From Mycobacterium barrassiae (GTDB lineage Bacteria; Actinomycetota; Actinomycetes; Mycobacteriales; Mycobacteriaceae): a stretch of DNA of 64,000 bases. Each line of letters starts with the position of its first letter. The first letter of the stretch is position 1. The DNA lies in NCBI RefSeq assembly GCF_025822765.1, contig NZ_JACKUK010000036.1:108312-172311 (forward strand), read 5' to 3'. Of the stretch, positions 23,094 to 32,015 are shown one piece after another. A program made the translations under genes and the position numbers. The notes beneath the pieces were generated by a model that did no database searches, was not told the DNA's origin, and was given only the letters and a program-made list of their open reading frames with translations.

Positions 23094-25162
23094 AGGGTCT
23101 GCGCCTGGATCGCAGTGATGGCAACAGTGTTGACGATGTCCTCGACCAAGGCGCCCCTCGACAGATCGTTCACGGGTTTCTTCAGACCCTGCAACACCGG
23201 GCCGATCGCGATCGCGCCAGCGCTTCGCTGCACCGCTTTGTAGGTGTTGTTGCCCGTGTTCAGGTCGGGGAAGATCAGCACGGTCGCCCGCCCGGCGACC
23301 TGGGAGTCGGGCATCTTCGTCTCGGCGACCGACGGTTCGACCGCGGCGTCGTACTGAATGGGTCCATCGACCAGCAGGTCGGGCTCCCGCTGGCGGACGA
23401 GTTCCGTTGCGGTCCTGACCTTGTCGACATCTGCACCGGTGCCGCTCGTGCCCGTCGAGTACGACAGCATGGCGACTCGCGGATCGATGCCGAACCTGGC
23501 GGCGGTGCGCGCCGAGGAGATGGCGATGTCGGCGAGTTGTTCGGCCGTCGGATCCGGCACGATGGCGCAGTCACCATAGGCGAGTACCCGGTCCGACAGG
23601 CACATCAGGAAGATGCTCGACACGGTCGAGACGTCGGGCAGCGTCTTGATGATCTCGAACGATGGCCGCACGGTGTGCGCGGTGGTGTGCCGGGCCCCCG
23701 ACACCATGCCGTCCACGATGTCGTTGTGCACCAGCATCGTCCCGAAGTACGACACATCGTGGATGATCTCGCGGGCCTGCTCGACCGTCACGCCCTTGTG
23801 CTTGCGGATTTCGGCGTACTGTTCGGCGAACATGTCACACAGCTCGCTGGTCTGCGGGTCGAGGACCTCAGCAGCAGACAGGTCGAGGCCGAGTTCGGCT
23901 GCGCGAGCGCGGATCCGGGCCTCCTCGCCGAGGATGGTCAGATCGGCGACGCCGCGCTGCAGCAGTCGTCCCGCCGCGGTGAGGATGCGATCGTCGTCGC
24001 CCTCCGGGAGCACGATGCGCTTGCGGTCCGAGCGCGCCCAATCCAGCAGCTGGTAGGTGAACATCTGCGGGGTCACCACCGACGGAATCGCGATGCTCAA
24101 CTGCGCCAGTAGATCCGCGGTGTCGACATGCTCTTCCATCAGCGCGAGCGCGGTGTCGATCTTGCGCAGCGAGGTGGCCGTGACCCGCCCCCGGGTCGCA
24201 GCCACCCGGCTGGCCGTCTCGAACGTGCCGAACCGCGTCGCGATGATCGGCACCCGCAGGCCCAGCCCGGACACCAGGTCCGCGATCGACGGGTGCAGCT
24301 CCAGGCCGCCATTGAGGATGAGACAACTCAGCGACGGAAAGCCTTCTGCGGCATGGGCACTCACGACGGCAAGGACGACGTCGGAGCGGTCGCCGGCTGT
24401 GATGACGGCGACACCTTCCTTGAGCCGCTCCAGCACATGCTCGGCGGTCATGCCCGCGACCAGGACATGCATCGCCTCGCGCGACAGCAGCGCCGGATCG
24501 CCCGCGATCACGGTGCCCTCGACAGCTGACTGCAGCTCGGCGACCGAGGGGGCAACCAGCAGCGGCTCCTCGGGTAGCACGTAGCACTTCGGGCCGAACG
24601 GCTCGAGCGCCGCCGCCACGGCGGCCATTGCATTCGGGTCGCAGCGGTTGGCGACCACCGCCGCGGTATGCGCATGCTGGGCGCGGATCTCGGCCAGGCA
24701 CACATCGGTGATCTGCGCGACCTGCTCGGGGCTGCGGTCCTTGGCCTTCACCGCAAGCACGACGGGCGCACCGAGATTGGCCGCGATACGCGCGTTCGTC
24801 GACAGCTCGCTCGGTGCGGCGACGTCGGTGTAGTCGCTGCCGACGATGAGCACCGCATCGCACTGGTCGGCCACCCGGTGGTACCGGTCGACGATGTCGC
24901 CGATGGCCGAGTCGGGGTCTTCGTGCAGCTGCTGGTAACTGACTCCTATGCACTCCTCATAGGGCAACCCCGCGGTCGCCTGAGAGAGCAGGAGCTCAAG
25001 GATGTAGTCGCGCTCCTCCCCAAGGCGGGTGATCGGACGGAAAACGCCGACCTTTGCCACTGTCGCCGCGAGTCGATGCAGGATGCCCAGCGCGATCGTC
25101 GATTTCCCCGTGTCGCCTTCTGGTGAAGCGACGTAGATCCCGGAATTCGGCTCAGCGGGCAC
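23090..25162 (-). CDS. pta: Phosphate acetyltransferase Pta (long form)
   Basis: Pta makes acetyl phosphate from acetyl-CoA. This is the long, 690-residue form. It has an N-terminal P-loop ATPase-like domain (GDTGKS, residues 16-21), a DRTGG-type middle domain, and the catalytic C-terminal domain ([16 protein letters not shown] and [14 protein letters not shown]). GTG start at 25162. It ends in an ATGA overlap with ackA. It is the last gene shared with the M. tuberculosis order before the polysaccharide locus. In that species fgd1 follows pta directly, so pta marks the left border of the extra DNA. Confidence 0.95.
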   Translation of the reverse strand: MPAEPNSGIYVASPEGDTGKSTIALGILHRLAATVAKVGVFRPITRLGEERDYILELLLSQATAGLPYEECIGVSYQQLHEDPDSAIGDIVDRYHRVADQCDAVLIVGSDYTDVAAPSELSTNARIAANLGAPVVLAVKAKDRSPEQVAQITDVCLAEIRAQHAHTAAVVANRCDPNAMAAVAAALEPFGPKCYVLPEEPLLVAPSVAELQSAVEGTVIAGDPALLSREAMHVLVAGMTAEHVLERLKEGVAVITAGDRSDVVLAVVSAHAAEGFPSLSCLILNGGLELHPSIADLVSGLGLRVPIIATRFGTFETASRVAATRGRVTATSLRKIDTALALMEEHVDTADLLAQLSIAIPSVVTPQMFTYQLLDWARSDRKRIVLPEGDDDRILTAAGRLLQRGVADLTILGEEARIRARAAELGLDLSAAEVLDPQTSELCDMFAEQYAEIRKHKGVTVEQAREIIHDVSYFGTMLVHNDIVDGMVSGARHTTAHTVRPSFEIIKTLPDVSTVSSIFLMCLSDRVLAYGDCAIVPDPTAEQLADIAISSARTAARFGIDPRVAMLSYSTGTSGTGADVDKVRTATELVRQREPDLLVDGPIQYDAAVEPSVAETKMPDSQVAGRATVLIFPDLNTGNNTYKAVQRSAGAIAIGPVLQGLKKPVNDLSRGALVEDIVNTVAITAIQAQTL

Positions 25163-25168
25163 GACACG

Positions 25169-25174
25169 AGCCTA
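25169..25174 (-). promoter_or_regulatory. Leaderless-type -10 box (TAGGCT) for pta-ackA
   Basis: On the minus strand TAGGCT ends 6 nt before the GTG at 25162, so the pta transcript is probably leaderless. Confidence 0.5.
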
Positions 25175-25449
25175 AGACAACCCCCGGTTGGACTGCGCTG
25201 AGCCTCAACGTCGTTTACGATCTTGATCGCGAACGGCTTCGGGGGCCGGTGACACGCCTCGCACGCTGGGGTTATCCGCTGCGGTGCTTCCGTGTAATTG
25301 ACGGCTGTGTGATTTAGGTCATACGGCACGCCGAGTGACGGAATTTGCTGGTATCGTGCTTGGAAGCTTAAAGCCGTTATCAGTGATCTTGTTACTGAGG
25401 CAGATAGCGTAACTGACTGCCCGTCGGGGGGCTGTCCGTAAGGTGAATC
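25175..25449. promoter_or_regulatory. Divergent intergenic region between pta and the polysaccharide locus
   Basis: A relatively AT-rich 275-bp region that must hold the promoter of the membrane protein-synthase operon. The best -35/-10 guess is TTGACG (25298-25303) with a 17-nt spacer to ATACGG, which is weak. Between them lies TGTGTGATTTAGGTCATA, loosely like a CRP half-site pair. GTTAC and GTAAC arms at about 25393-25415 could form a small stem. None of these is decisive. Confidence 0.3.
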
Positions 25450-26916
25450 TTGGAAACGAAGCTCGCCGCTTCCGTGCGTCCGCTTGCTCTGGTCGAGGAG
25501 CCACCACCACCTCCGTCGATCCCCTTTACGCAGCGATACTGGCCCCGCCTCGCGTTCGTCGGCGTCCTGGCGTTCGGCTCCTACGCCTTCGCGGTCGCAG
25601 AGGTCATCGGCCACGCATTGGTGGGATCGCGGGCGGTACTCCTGCTCGTCCTGCCGATCCTGATCGGCGTGATTGCCAGTGGGTACCGGCAAGCACCACG
25701 GGGTGTCAGCGACGGCGAGTCGGACTGGATTGTCGCCGTCCTGGTCGGAGTCGTCGGCTTCACCGGACTTCATCTGTTACAGCATCGGACGCCGACCTTG
25801 GCGCTGCTGTGGCAGCTGAACCTGTTCGGAGTCGTCCTTTGGACCGCGTGCCTGTTCGCCATCATGCTGGGCGTTCGCTACGTCGTGCGGATGTGGCAAC
25901 TGTGGCTGTTCGCGCTGTGCTGCGTCAGCCCGCTGCCATTTCTCATGACAGCGGCCGCGTTCGGTGGTTCGGATACCGCAGTCGCGCTTCTGACGGCAGT
26001 CATCGGGGCAGTCGCGGTGTTTCTCGCCGGACGCTGCGCGCCGCTGGGCCGACGCATGCTGGCGACTTTCGTATGCCTGGGCACCGCGGTCGCGCTGACG
26101 CTGACGCTGGTTGGTCACCTGAGTCTCGCGGCCACGGTCGTGCTCGTCGCAGGCATCGTGCCCGTCATCATCACGGTGGCCATGTTGCGTGTCGGCGCGA
26201 GGCACGAAAACGCCGCAACCGCACGGCCCACCCTGCCGCGGCGCTCACCGCTGTCGCTGGTGCCCCTCGTGCTCGTGGCCGTGGCGCTGCTGGCGATCAA
26301 TACGCCGCACACACGGAGCGCGGACGCCACGCCCGCCGCCCCCGATTGGGCGCAACGCGCGGGTTTCGGTGCGCCGCAGACGTTCCCGTTCATCGCGAGG
26401 TTCGCCGGTCATGACGCCACGCTGGTGCGCTATACCGTGCCCGCCGCGGCCGGTATGCCGGCAGCGGCCGTCGATGTCATCACGGCCCGTCAAATCTCGA
26501 CGCTACGGGACCTCGACCACATGGTCTGGTATCCGAGCAGCCGGCCCCTCGAATACCAGTCGGCGGCAGGCGAATCGATGCCCGCGGGTGCGCGCATCAT
26601 CCACAGCAACGCCGACGCCACGACGGACGCCAACGCCGTCGACTGGTACGCCGTCACCTGGCTGTGGGATACCGGCACCGCTCATCAACGTGTCACCGTG
26701 ATCGTCAATCAGGCTATCAACAGCGATGCACCGCCGCCGGCCCCGGAAGAACTGTCATTCCTCGACATGTCACTGGCGCCCGCGCTGTGGTTGGCCCGCC
26801 AGCAGCCCGACGGCATCGGTCAAGTGGACCCGCTCGTCGTCAAGCGAGCGGACCAGATCGTCGAACTGCTGAACCACTCGTCCGGCGTCGAACCCCGGGC
26901 AGAGACCGGTGTCTGA
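25450..26916 (+). CDS. Polytopic membrane protein with extracytoplasmic C-terminal domain, first gene of the synthase operon
   Basis: A 488-residue protein of unknown family. After a Pro-rich cytoplasmic tail come about eight to ten membrane helices (residues 35-285). A domain of about 190 residues outside the membrane then contains VITARQISTLRDLDHMVWYP and VTWLWDTGTAHQRVTVIVNQ. The start is a rare TTG with AAGGTG a few bases upstream; a nearby GTG is out of frame. The protein overlaps the GT2 synthase by 8 bp, so it probably works with it in polymer synthesis or export. The layout superficially recalls exosortase-type membrane proteins with an EpsI-like tail, but I see no exosortase catalytic motif. 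Confidence 0.7.
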   Translation: METKLAASVRPLALVEEPPPPPSIPFTQRYWPRLAFVGVLAFGSYAFAVAEVIGHALVGSRAVLLLVLPILIGVIASGYRQAPRGVSDGESDWIVAVLVGVVGFTGLHLLQHRTPTLALLWQLNLFGVVLWTACLFAIMLGVRYVVRMWQLWLFALCCVSPLPFLMTAAAFGGSDTAVALLTAVIGAVAVFLAGRCAPLGRRMLATFVCLGTAVALTLTLVGHLSLAATVVLVAGIVPVIITVAMLRVGARHENAATARPTLPRRSPLSLVPLVLVAVALLAINTPHTRSADATPAAPDWAQRAGFGAPQTFPFIARFAGHDATLVRYTVPAAAGMPAAAVDVITARQISTLRDLDHMVWYPSSRPLEYQSAAGESMPAGARIIHSNADATTDANAVDWYAVTWLWDTGTAHQRVTVIVNQAINSDAPPPAPEELSFLDMSLAPALWLARQQPDGIGQVDPLVVKRADQIVELLNHSSGVEPRAETGV

Positions 26917-28333
26917 GACGCCCGAAGCTGTTGTGCTGCCGGCGCATTTGTCGGCACGCACACTTCTCGGGCGCACATCGCTGATCATCTTCGGCGGCCT
27001 TGCGGCGGTGCTCATCACCGTCATCATCTTCTGGCCGCACGACATCCCGCCGCTGATCACCGGGCTGATCGCACTGCTCTATCTCTGTTCGACAATCGAC
27101 CGGAACTACCTCGTGCTCAGAGGTCTGAAATCGTCGGCCCTGATCCGCGTAAGCAACCAAGAGGCGCGGATGCTGACCGACGAGGAGCTGCCGGTCTACA
27201 CCGTCCTGCTGCCCGTCTACGACGAGCCGGCCATCGTGTCCAACCTGATCAACGGCGTCGGCAAGCTCGACTATCCGAGCGACAAACTCGAAATTCTGCT
27301 TCTGGTGGAAGAGGACGACATCGCCACGCAGAACGCTCTTTTCGACGCGGATCTGCGGTCTGTACGGATCGTCCTGGTGCCCCACAGCATGCCCAAGACG
27401 AAACCCAAAGCGTGCAACTACGGTATGTCGCTGCCCGACCTGCGGGGCGAACTGGTGACGATCTACGACGCCGAGGACATTCCCGACCCGCTGCAGCTGC
27501 GTCGCGCGGTCGTCGCCTTCCGGCGCACCCCACCCGACGTCGGCTGCCTGCAGGCACGGCTCGCGTATTTCAACGAGCGGCAGAACCTGCTCACCCGGTG
27601 GTTCTCGCTGGAGTACGACCAGTGGTTCGGCGTGGTGTTGCCTGCCGTCGACGAGCTGCGTTGTGTGGTGCCGCTGGGTGGGACGTCCAATCACATGCCG
27701 ACCAAGGTGTGGCGCGACATCGGCGGCTGGGACGAGTTCAACGTCACCGAGGATGCCGATCTGGGCGTGCGCCTGGCACGCCATGGCTACCGGACACTGA
27801 TTCTCGACTCGATCACATTGGAGGAAGCCAACTCCGACGTCGTCAACTGGATCAGGCAGCGGTCGCGTTGGTACAAGGGCTACCTGCAGACCATGATGGT
27901 TCACCTGCGTACGCCAGCCGACCTACGAGAGAAGGTCGGAACGAAGGCGACTCTACGTTTGATCAACATGACCGGCGGCGTTCCCATTACCGCCGCCATC
28001 AATCTGCTGTTCTGGTTCATCATGGTCATCTGGGTGCTGGGCAGACCCGACTTCGTGACCGAGCTCTTCCCGCCGATCACCTACTACATCTGCCTGGCTC
28101 TGTTCATCGTCGGCGCACCGCTATCGATCTTCGTCGGACTGATCGCCACCCAGGCACTCGGTAAGCCATACCTGTGGTGGGCTGCACTTCTGGCGCCGAT
28201 GTATTGGTTACTGCAGTCGATTGCCGCGTTGAAAGCCCTGTACCAGTTCGTATTCCGCCCATTCTTCTGGGAGAAGACGGTGCACGGTCTCACCCACCAG
28301 GCAGCCTCGGCCCCGACTCCCGGAGGAAACTGA
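26909..28333 (+). CDS. Processive family 2 glycosyltransferase, BcsA/cellulose-synthase-like, without PilZ
   Basis: A 474-residue membrane glycosyltransferase. Two N-terminal helices (about 20-62) precede the GT2 domain with EEDD (about 134), YDAED (about 187-190, the DxD-type metal site), VTED (about 280, catalytic base) and QRSRW (about 316, the processivity QxxRW motif). Three or four helices follow. It has all catalytic elements of a processive beta-glycan synthase but lacks the C-terminal PilZ domain, so c-di-GMP activation as in BcsA is not expected. It is flanked by the polytopic membrane protein and a BcsB-like protein with start/stop overlaps. The polymer (glucan, mannan or other) cannot be told from sequence. 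Confidence 0.85.
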   Translation: MSETPEAVVLPAHLSARTLLGRTSLIIFGGLAAVLITVIIFWPHDIPPLITGLIALLYLCSTIDRNYLVLRGLKSSALIRVSNQEARMLTDEELPVYTVLLPVYDEPAIVSNLINGVGKLDYPSDKLEILLLVEEDDIATQNALFDADLRSVRIVLVPHSMPKTKPKACNYGMSLPDLRGELVTIYDAEDIPDPLQLRRAVVAFRRTPPDVGCLQARLAYFNERQNLLTRWFSLEYDQWFGVVLPAVDELRCVVPLGGTSNHMPTKVWRDIGGWDEFNVTEDADLGVRLARHGYRTLILDSITLEEANSDVVNWIRQRSRWYKGYLQTMMVHLRTPADLREKVGTKATLRLINMTGGVPITAAINLLFWFIMVIWVLGRPDFVTELFPPITYYICLALFIVGAPLSIFVGLIATQALGKPYLWWAALLAPMYWLLQSIAALKALYQFVFRPFFWEKTVHGLTHQAASAPTPGGN

Positions 28334-30327
28334 TGCATCCGATCGCGCGGACGCTGATTGTGGCGGTTGTCGCCGCCGGCGCAGTCGTCGGCCAAACGGT
28401 GGTTGCGTGGGGACCTGTCGTGACGGCACAGCCGGACATAGTCGAACCGGTCGAACCAATCGAACCAGTCGAACCGGTCGAACCAATCGAAGTGGTCGAA
28501 CCAGTCGGAGTGGTCGAACCAAACGTGACGCCTGCGATCAGCTGGACGCAGTTGGGCCTGCCCGAAAGGATGGACCTGATCGGTTCGAACCAGAAGTTCG
28601 ACACGTCGATTCCGGTGCCGGAGGGCATCGGTCCCGCGTTGCTGACCGGTGAGATCGGGTCGGTTGTCAACGTGGTCGACGGCCGCGTCGACGTCCTGGA
28701 TTCTCGTGGCATCGTGCTCGGCAGCATCGGCGTGCCCGTGGGGGTGTCCACGGCGCCATTCCTGGTCGACATCACCGCCGCACAGGTGACCGAGGGCCGG
28801 GCACCGCTGAGTTTCATTCTGCGCGAGAACAACCCGCCGTCGAACAGCTGCTCGGTACCTCCCTCACTCAGCCTGAGCCAGCTCATGACCACCTACTCCG
28901 GCCCTCCCCCGGACCCCACCACTGTCGCTGGATTCCTGCCGGGCTACCTCGACCAGATCCTGATCAACGTCGGCCCCCACCCGAGCGGCAGCCAACAGCA
29001 GGCGGCCCTCAATCTGGTGTCCGCCCTCACCCGCGTCTACCGCCCGATGCCCGTGCGTATCGCCGTCACCACCACCGAGTTCCCCCCGCTGGCTGGTGGC
29101 CCGCTGACCCGCGTCATCGATATGCGCGACGGGGAACAAGCGGGAATCGCGGTGGAGAACCCGGGCACCCCCAACGCCGTGCTGGCCATCACCGGCACCG
29201 GCGACGAACTGATGCAGCAGGTGGACCTTCTGACCGACCGACGCATCGGACTGGCCCAAAGCGATTCAGCTGTCGTGCTTTCCGCCCGCACCGATGTGGC
29301 GCAGTCGACCAACATCAAGACGTTCGGCCAGCTCGGCATGACGGGTTCGACGTCGGTTCTCGGGACCAGCACGCTCTACGCAGGGTTCGACGTCAGCGAG
29401 TTCGGGGTCGGGTCCATCAGTAGCGCCACGATTCACCTGAAGGCCAAGTACACCCCGATCAGCGGCGGCGAGGGGTCGATTCTCATCCGTTCGGGTTCAA
29501 CCGTCGTGGCCACCCATACGCTCGACAACTCCGGTGTGCTTGACCTGACCGGCGAGATTCCTCCGGAGTCGATCACCTCGAACGTCGGTATGGCGATGGA
29601 ACTTCGGTACATTCCCCGCCAGGAATGTGCGCCGCTGAATGACCGGATGACGTTCACGCTGGACCCTGCATCGACGGTCGCCGTCACGCCCGGCACACAC
29701 AACCGGGGCGGTTTCCCCATTCTGCCGATGGCGTTCACCCCCGAGTTCGATGTCGCGATCGACAGCCCCGAGCACCTGCCGCACGCCGCACAGGCGATCA
29801 ACCTGATGGGACAGCACACGGCGGTGATGCTTCGGCCACGGCTGACCGCATTCTCGGCCGCCGCCTCCTCGAGCACCCCGCTGCTCGCCGTCACCAGCAG
29901 CGACGAACTTGCCAAGGCGAACATGAAAGCGCCGCTGCTGCCCGGCGGCCCGAACACGGTGGAGGTCACCGGAAGCACCTCCACCGACGTCGACCTCAAG
30001 GGCGCACTCGGTATCGTGCAGGCGTTCACCGATAAGGAGCGCACGATACTGGCCGTGTCCGGCAGCGGTGACTGGTCGTTGGTCGACGCCAGCTTCGAGT
30101 ACATCCGTGCATTGCCGAACCGATGGGCGTCGTTGACGGGCGACGTGGTCGCAACCGGTGCGGCCCACGAAACTGTCAACCTCACCGTCCGCGAAGGCGG
30201 CGGGCTCGTCAACGAGTACCCCGGCGACCCGTGGAAGTGGTGGGCCTGGGCGACGATCGGATTGGGCGGCTGCGCCGTGCTCGCGGCGGCGATATGGATG
30301 ATTGTCCGGCGACGCACCAGGACCTGA
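28333..30327 (+). CDS. BcsB-like extracytoplasmic polysaccharide synthase subunit (copy 1)
   Basis: A 664-residue secreted protein with an N-terminal signal/anchor helix (about 8-27), a large beta-rich extracytoplasmic body and one C-terminal membrane helix (about 637-657) followed by basic residues. This is the layout of BcsB, which guides the glycan leaving BcsA. Residues 37-63 are a VEP-type tripeptide repeat linker encoded by nine 9-bp units. It starts in the synthase stop codon (TGATG) and is followed 4 bp later by the GT-C gene. A homologue (copy 2) lies at 32978-34996 on the other strand. Confidence 0.8.
   Translation: MHPIARTLIVAVVAAGAVVGQTVVAWGPVVTAQPDIVEPVEPIEPVEPVEPIEVVEPVGVVEPNVTPAISWTQLGLPERMDLIGSNQKFDTSIPVPEGIGPALLTGEIGSVVNVVDGRVDVLDSRGIVLGSIGVPVGVSTAPFLVDITAAQVTEGRAPLSFILRENNPPSNSCSVPPSLSLSQLMTTYSGPPPDPTTVAGFLPGYLDQILINVGPHPSGSQQQAALNLVSALTRVYRPMPVRIAVTTTEFPPLAGGPLTRVIDMRDGEQAGIAVENPGTPNAVLAITGTGDELMQQVDLLTDRRIGLAQSDSAVVLSARTDVAQSTNIKTFGQLGMTGSTSVLGTSTLYAGFDVSEFGVGSISSATIHLKAKYTPISGGEGSILIRSGSTVVATHTLDNSGVLDLTGEIPPESITSNVGMAMELRYIPRQECAPLNDRMTFTLDPASTVAVTPGTHNRGGFPILPMAFTPEFDVAIDSPEHLPHAAQAINLMGQHTAVMLRPRLTAFSAAASSSTPLLAVTSSDELAKANMKAPLLPGGPNTVEVTGSTSTDVDLKGALGIVQAFTDKERTILAVSGSGDWSLVDASFEYIRALPNRWASLTGDVVATGAAHETVNLTVREGGGLVNEYPGDPWKWWAWATIGLGGCAVLAAAIWMIVRRRTRT
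28441..28521 (+). repeat. Nine 9-bp tandem units (GTCGAACCR-type) coding VEP/IEP
   Basis: Nine consecutive 9-bp units, consensus GTCGAACCA, encode VEP-VEP-IEP-VEP-VEP-IEV-VEP-VGV-VEP. The unit length keeps frame, so copy number could vary between strains and change the linker length of the BcsB-like protein. Confidence 0.9.
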
Positions 30328-30331
30328 CACC

Positions 30332-31996
30332 ATGACGGCACCGGCACGGCGTTGGGGCATCGCACTTTTTGCGATCCTCACTGTGTTTTACTTCTCGGTC
30401 GGTGCCGTACTCATCCTGCGGTACAACATGTTCGACCCGGACGCGCCGAGCCGAGTGGCGAACGCCGGATACGTGGTGATGAGTCGCCATCCCCACCTCT
30501 CCGCGATCGGATTCGTCTGGAATCCGCTGCCCAGCCTTGTCGAAGTGCCCGTGCTGCAACTCAGTCGCTGGTGGCCGGAGGTGAAGACGCACGGGCTGGC
30601 CGGTGTGGCGCAGAGCGCGCTGTTCATGGCGGGCGCAGCGGTGATGGTCCGGCGCATCGCACTGGACCGCGGTGTCGGCGACGTGTGGCGCTGGCTCGCA
30701 GTCGCCTGCTTCGCACTGCAGCCCATGATCATCATCTACGGCGCTTCCGGGATGAGCGAAGCCGCGCAGGTGTTCTGTGTGCTGTGGTGCGCCCGCCACC
30801 TGATGCAGTGGGTGAGCAGGAGACGAGTCGGTGATCTCGGCTGGGCCGGAGTGGCTTTGGGCGTGGGCTACCTGGCCCGGTACGAGATCGTCGCCGCCGC
30901 GTGCGGTGCAGCCCTGTTGGTTGCTGTGATCGCATTCCGGCGTTCCGAACGTGAAAACCGGCTCAACTCCGCGGTTCTCAGCGTGATCATTGTGTTGTTC
31001 CCATTGGCGGCGGCATTATCGATATGGGCGTTCACCGGGTGGGTGGTCTCCGGTGAGGCGTTCGCAACCCTCACGTCGCAGTACGGCAACGGCAGCCAGG
31101 TGGCCGCAGCCGCGGAACGCGCAGGCCCGCATATGAAGGCCGCCTCCGACGACTGGGTGGTCATCTCCGCCCGGATACTGGGCATGCAGCCGTTCGTCGG
31201 GCTGGCGTCTGCGGGCGCGGTGGTGCTCGCCGCGCTGAGCAGGAAGGCCGACGCTCTGGTCCCGGTCTTCACGTTCGGTCCGATTCTGGCCTTCGCCGCG
31301 TGGAGTCAGTACTCGTCGACGACGTTCGGCTGGTTCCGGTTCTATCTGCTCGCGGTCCCGCTGGTGGTGTGCATAGCGTTGGCGTGCTGGGAGCCCGTTG
31401 CCTCGGCGGCACGGGCTGCGCGGGCGTGGTGGCGGGCGGACAACGTCCCGAGCCGGGTCGGTGCGGGACTGTTGTGCGCGTCGTTGGCCGTCGGGCTGCC
31501 CGTGACGGTGTTGGCGATGTCGAACGAGCGAATCGGCAACCAGCAGTTGCAGTATGGGTTGAAGTCGTTGATCTATCCCGAGGACTATCCGCCCACCGAG
31601 CAGTGGTACCGGCGGTTGATGGTCAACGATCGTTCGTTGGCCCAATACTTCGACCGCAAGCACCTACCGGAGGGCTCCGTCCTGATGGACACTTTCAACA
31701 CCTGGGGCGTCTGGCTCGCGTCGAAGAACCCGAAACAGTTCGTCATCACGAGCGACTACGACTTCACCGCAGTGCTGAACCGACCGTGGGATTTCGGCGT
31801 GCAGTACATCGTCGCGAGCAATCCGGCGATCTCCCAAGCGGACGCGTTGAACATCCGCTACCCGTCGCTGTGGGCCGACGGCGCGGGCCTCGGCACGCTT
31901 GTGCACTCGGTCTATGGAGCCACGGGCGACGAACGATTCCGTATTTACCGCACCACCGGAAGGCCGGCCCCGCCGAACGCTCAGACCACCGGATAA
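30332..31996 (+). CDS. GT-C-type polytopic glycosyltransferase
   Basis: A 554-residue membrane protein with about eleven helices and a C-terminal soluble domain (about 400-554). The first loop holds an acidic motif (MFDPDAPSR) and aromatic/proline-rich SRHPHLSAIGFVWNPLP, as in GT-C enzymes that use polyprenyl-phosphate sugars. It is the last gene of the synthase operon and probably decorates or initiates the glycan. The ATG at 30332 follows the BcsB-like stop by 4 bp. Its last five codons lie within copy A of the 27-bp repeat, so its 3' end overlaps a duplicate of the EEP gene end. Confidence 0.75.
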   Translation: MTAPARRWGIALFAILTVFYFSVGAVLILRYNMFDPDAPSRVANAGYVVMSRHPHLSAIGFVWNPLPSLVEVPVLQLSRWWPEVKTHGLAGVAQSALFMAGAAVMVRRIALDRGVGDVWRWLAVACFALQPMIIIYGASGMSEAAQVFCVLWCARHLMQWVSRRRVGDLGWAGVALGVGYLARYEIVAAACGAALLVAVIAFRRSERENRLNSAVLSVIIVLFPLAAALSIWAFTGWVVSGEAFATLTSQYGNGSQVAAAAERAGPHMKAASDDWVVISARILGMQPFVGLASAGAVVLAALSRKADALVPVFTFGPILAFAAWSQYSSTTFGWFRFYLLAVPLVVCIALACWEPVASAARAARAWWRADNVPSRVGAGLLCASLAVGLPVTVLAMSNERIGNQQLQYGLKSLIYPEDYPPTEQWYRRLMVNDRSLAQYFDRKHLPEGSVLMDTFNTWGVWLASKNPKQFVITSDYDFTAVLNRPWDFGVQYIVASNPAISQADALNIRYPSLWADGAGLGTLVHSVYGATGDERFRIYRTTGRPAPPNAQTTG

Positions 31997-32006
31997 CTCG
32001 CGGTCG
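31980..32006. repeat. 27-bp direct repeat, copy A (segment boundary, left)
   Basis: Perfect copy of 53371-53397, running from CTCAGACCACC to CTCGCGGTCG. It carries the last seven codons and stop of an EEP-like gene (on -) as a remnant, and the 3' end of the GT-C gene (on +). The two copies bound 21.4 kb. Flanking bases differ on both sides (G/A before, T/G after). Confidence 0.95.
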
Positions 32007-32015
32007 TCGGTTCAC

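Noticed and set aside
25298-25326. TTGACG-17-ATACGG as the promoter of the synthase operon
   Set aside because: The -10 is a poor match and the start codon is over 120 nt away; kept only as a weak note in the intergenic entry.
26840-27904. A 354-codon minus-strand frame opposite the GT2 synthase
   Set aside because: The synthase motifs on the plus strand are decisive; the antisense product shows no known pattern.
28441-28521. Short regular repeats as a possible CRISPR array
   Set aside because: Units are 9 bp, contiguous, in frame and without spacers; they code a VEP linker.
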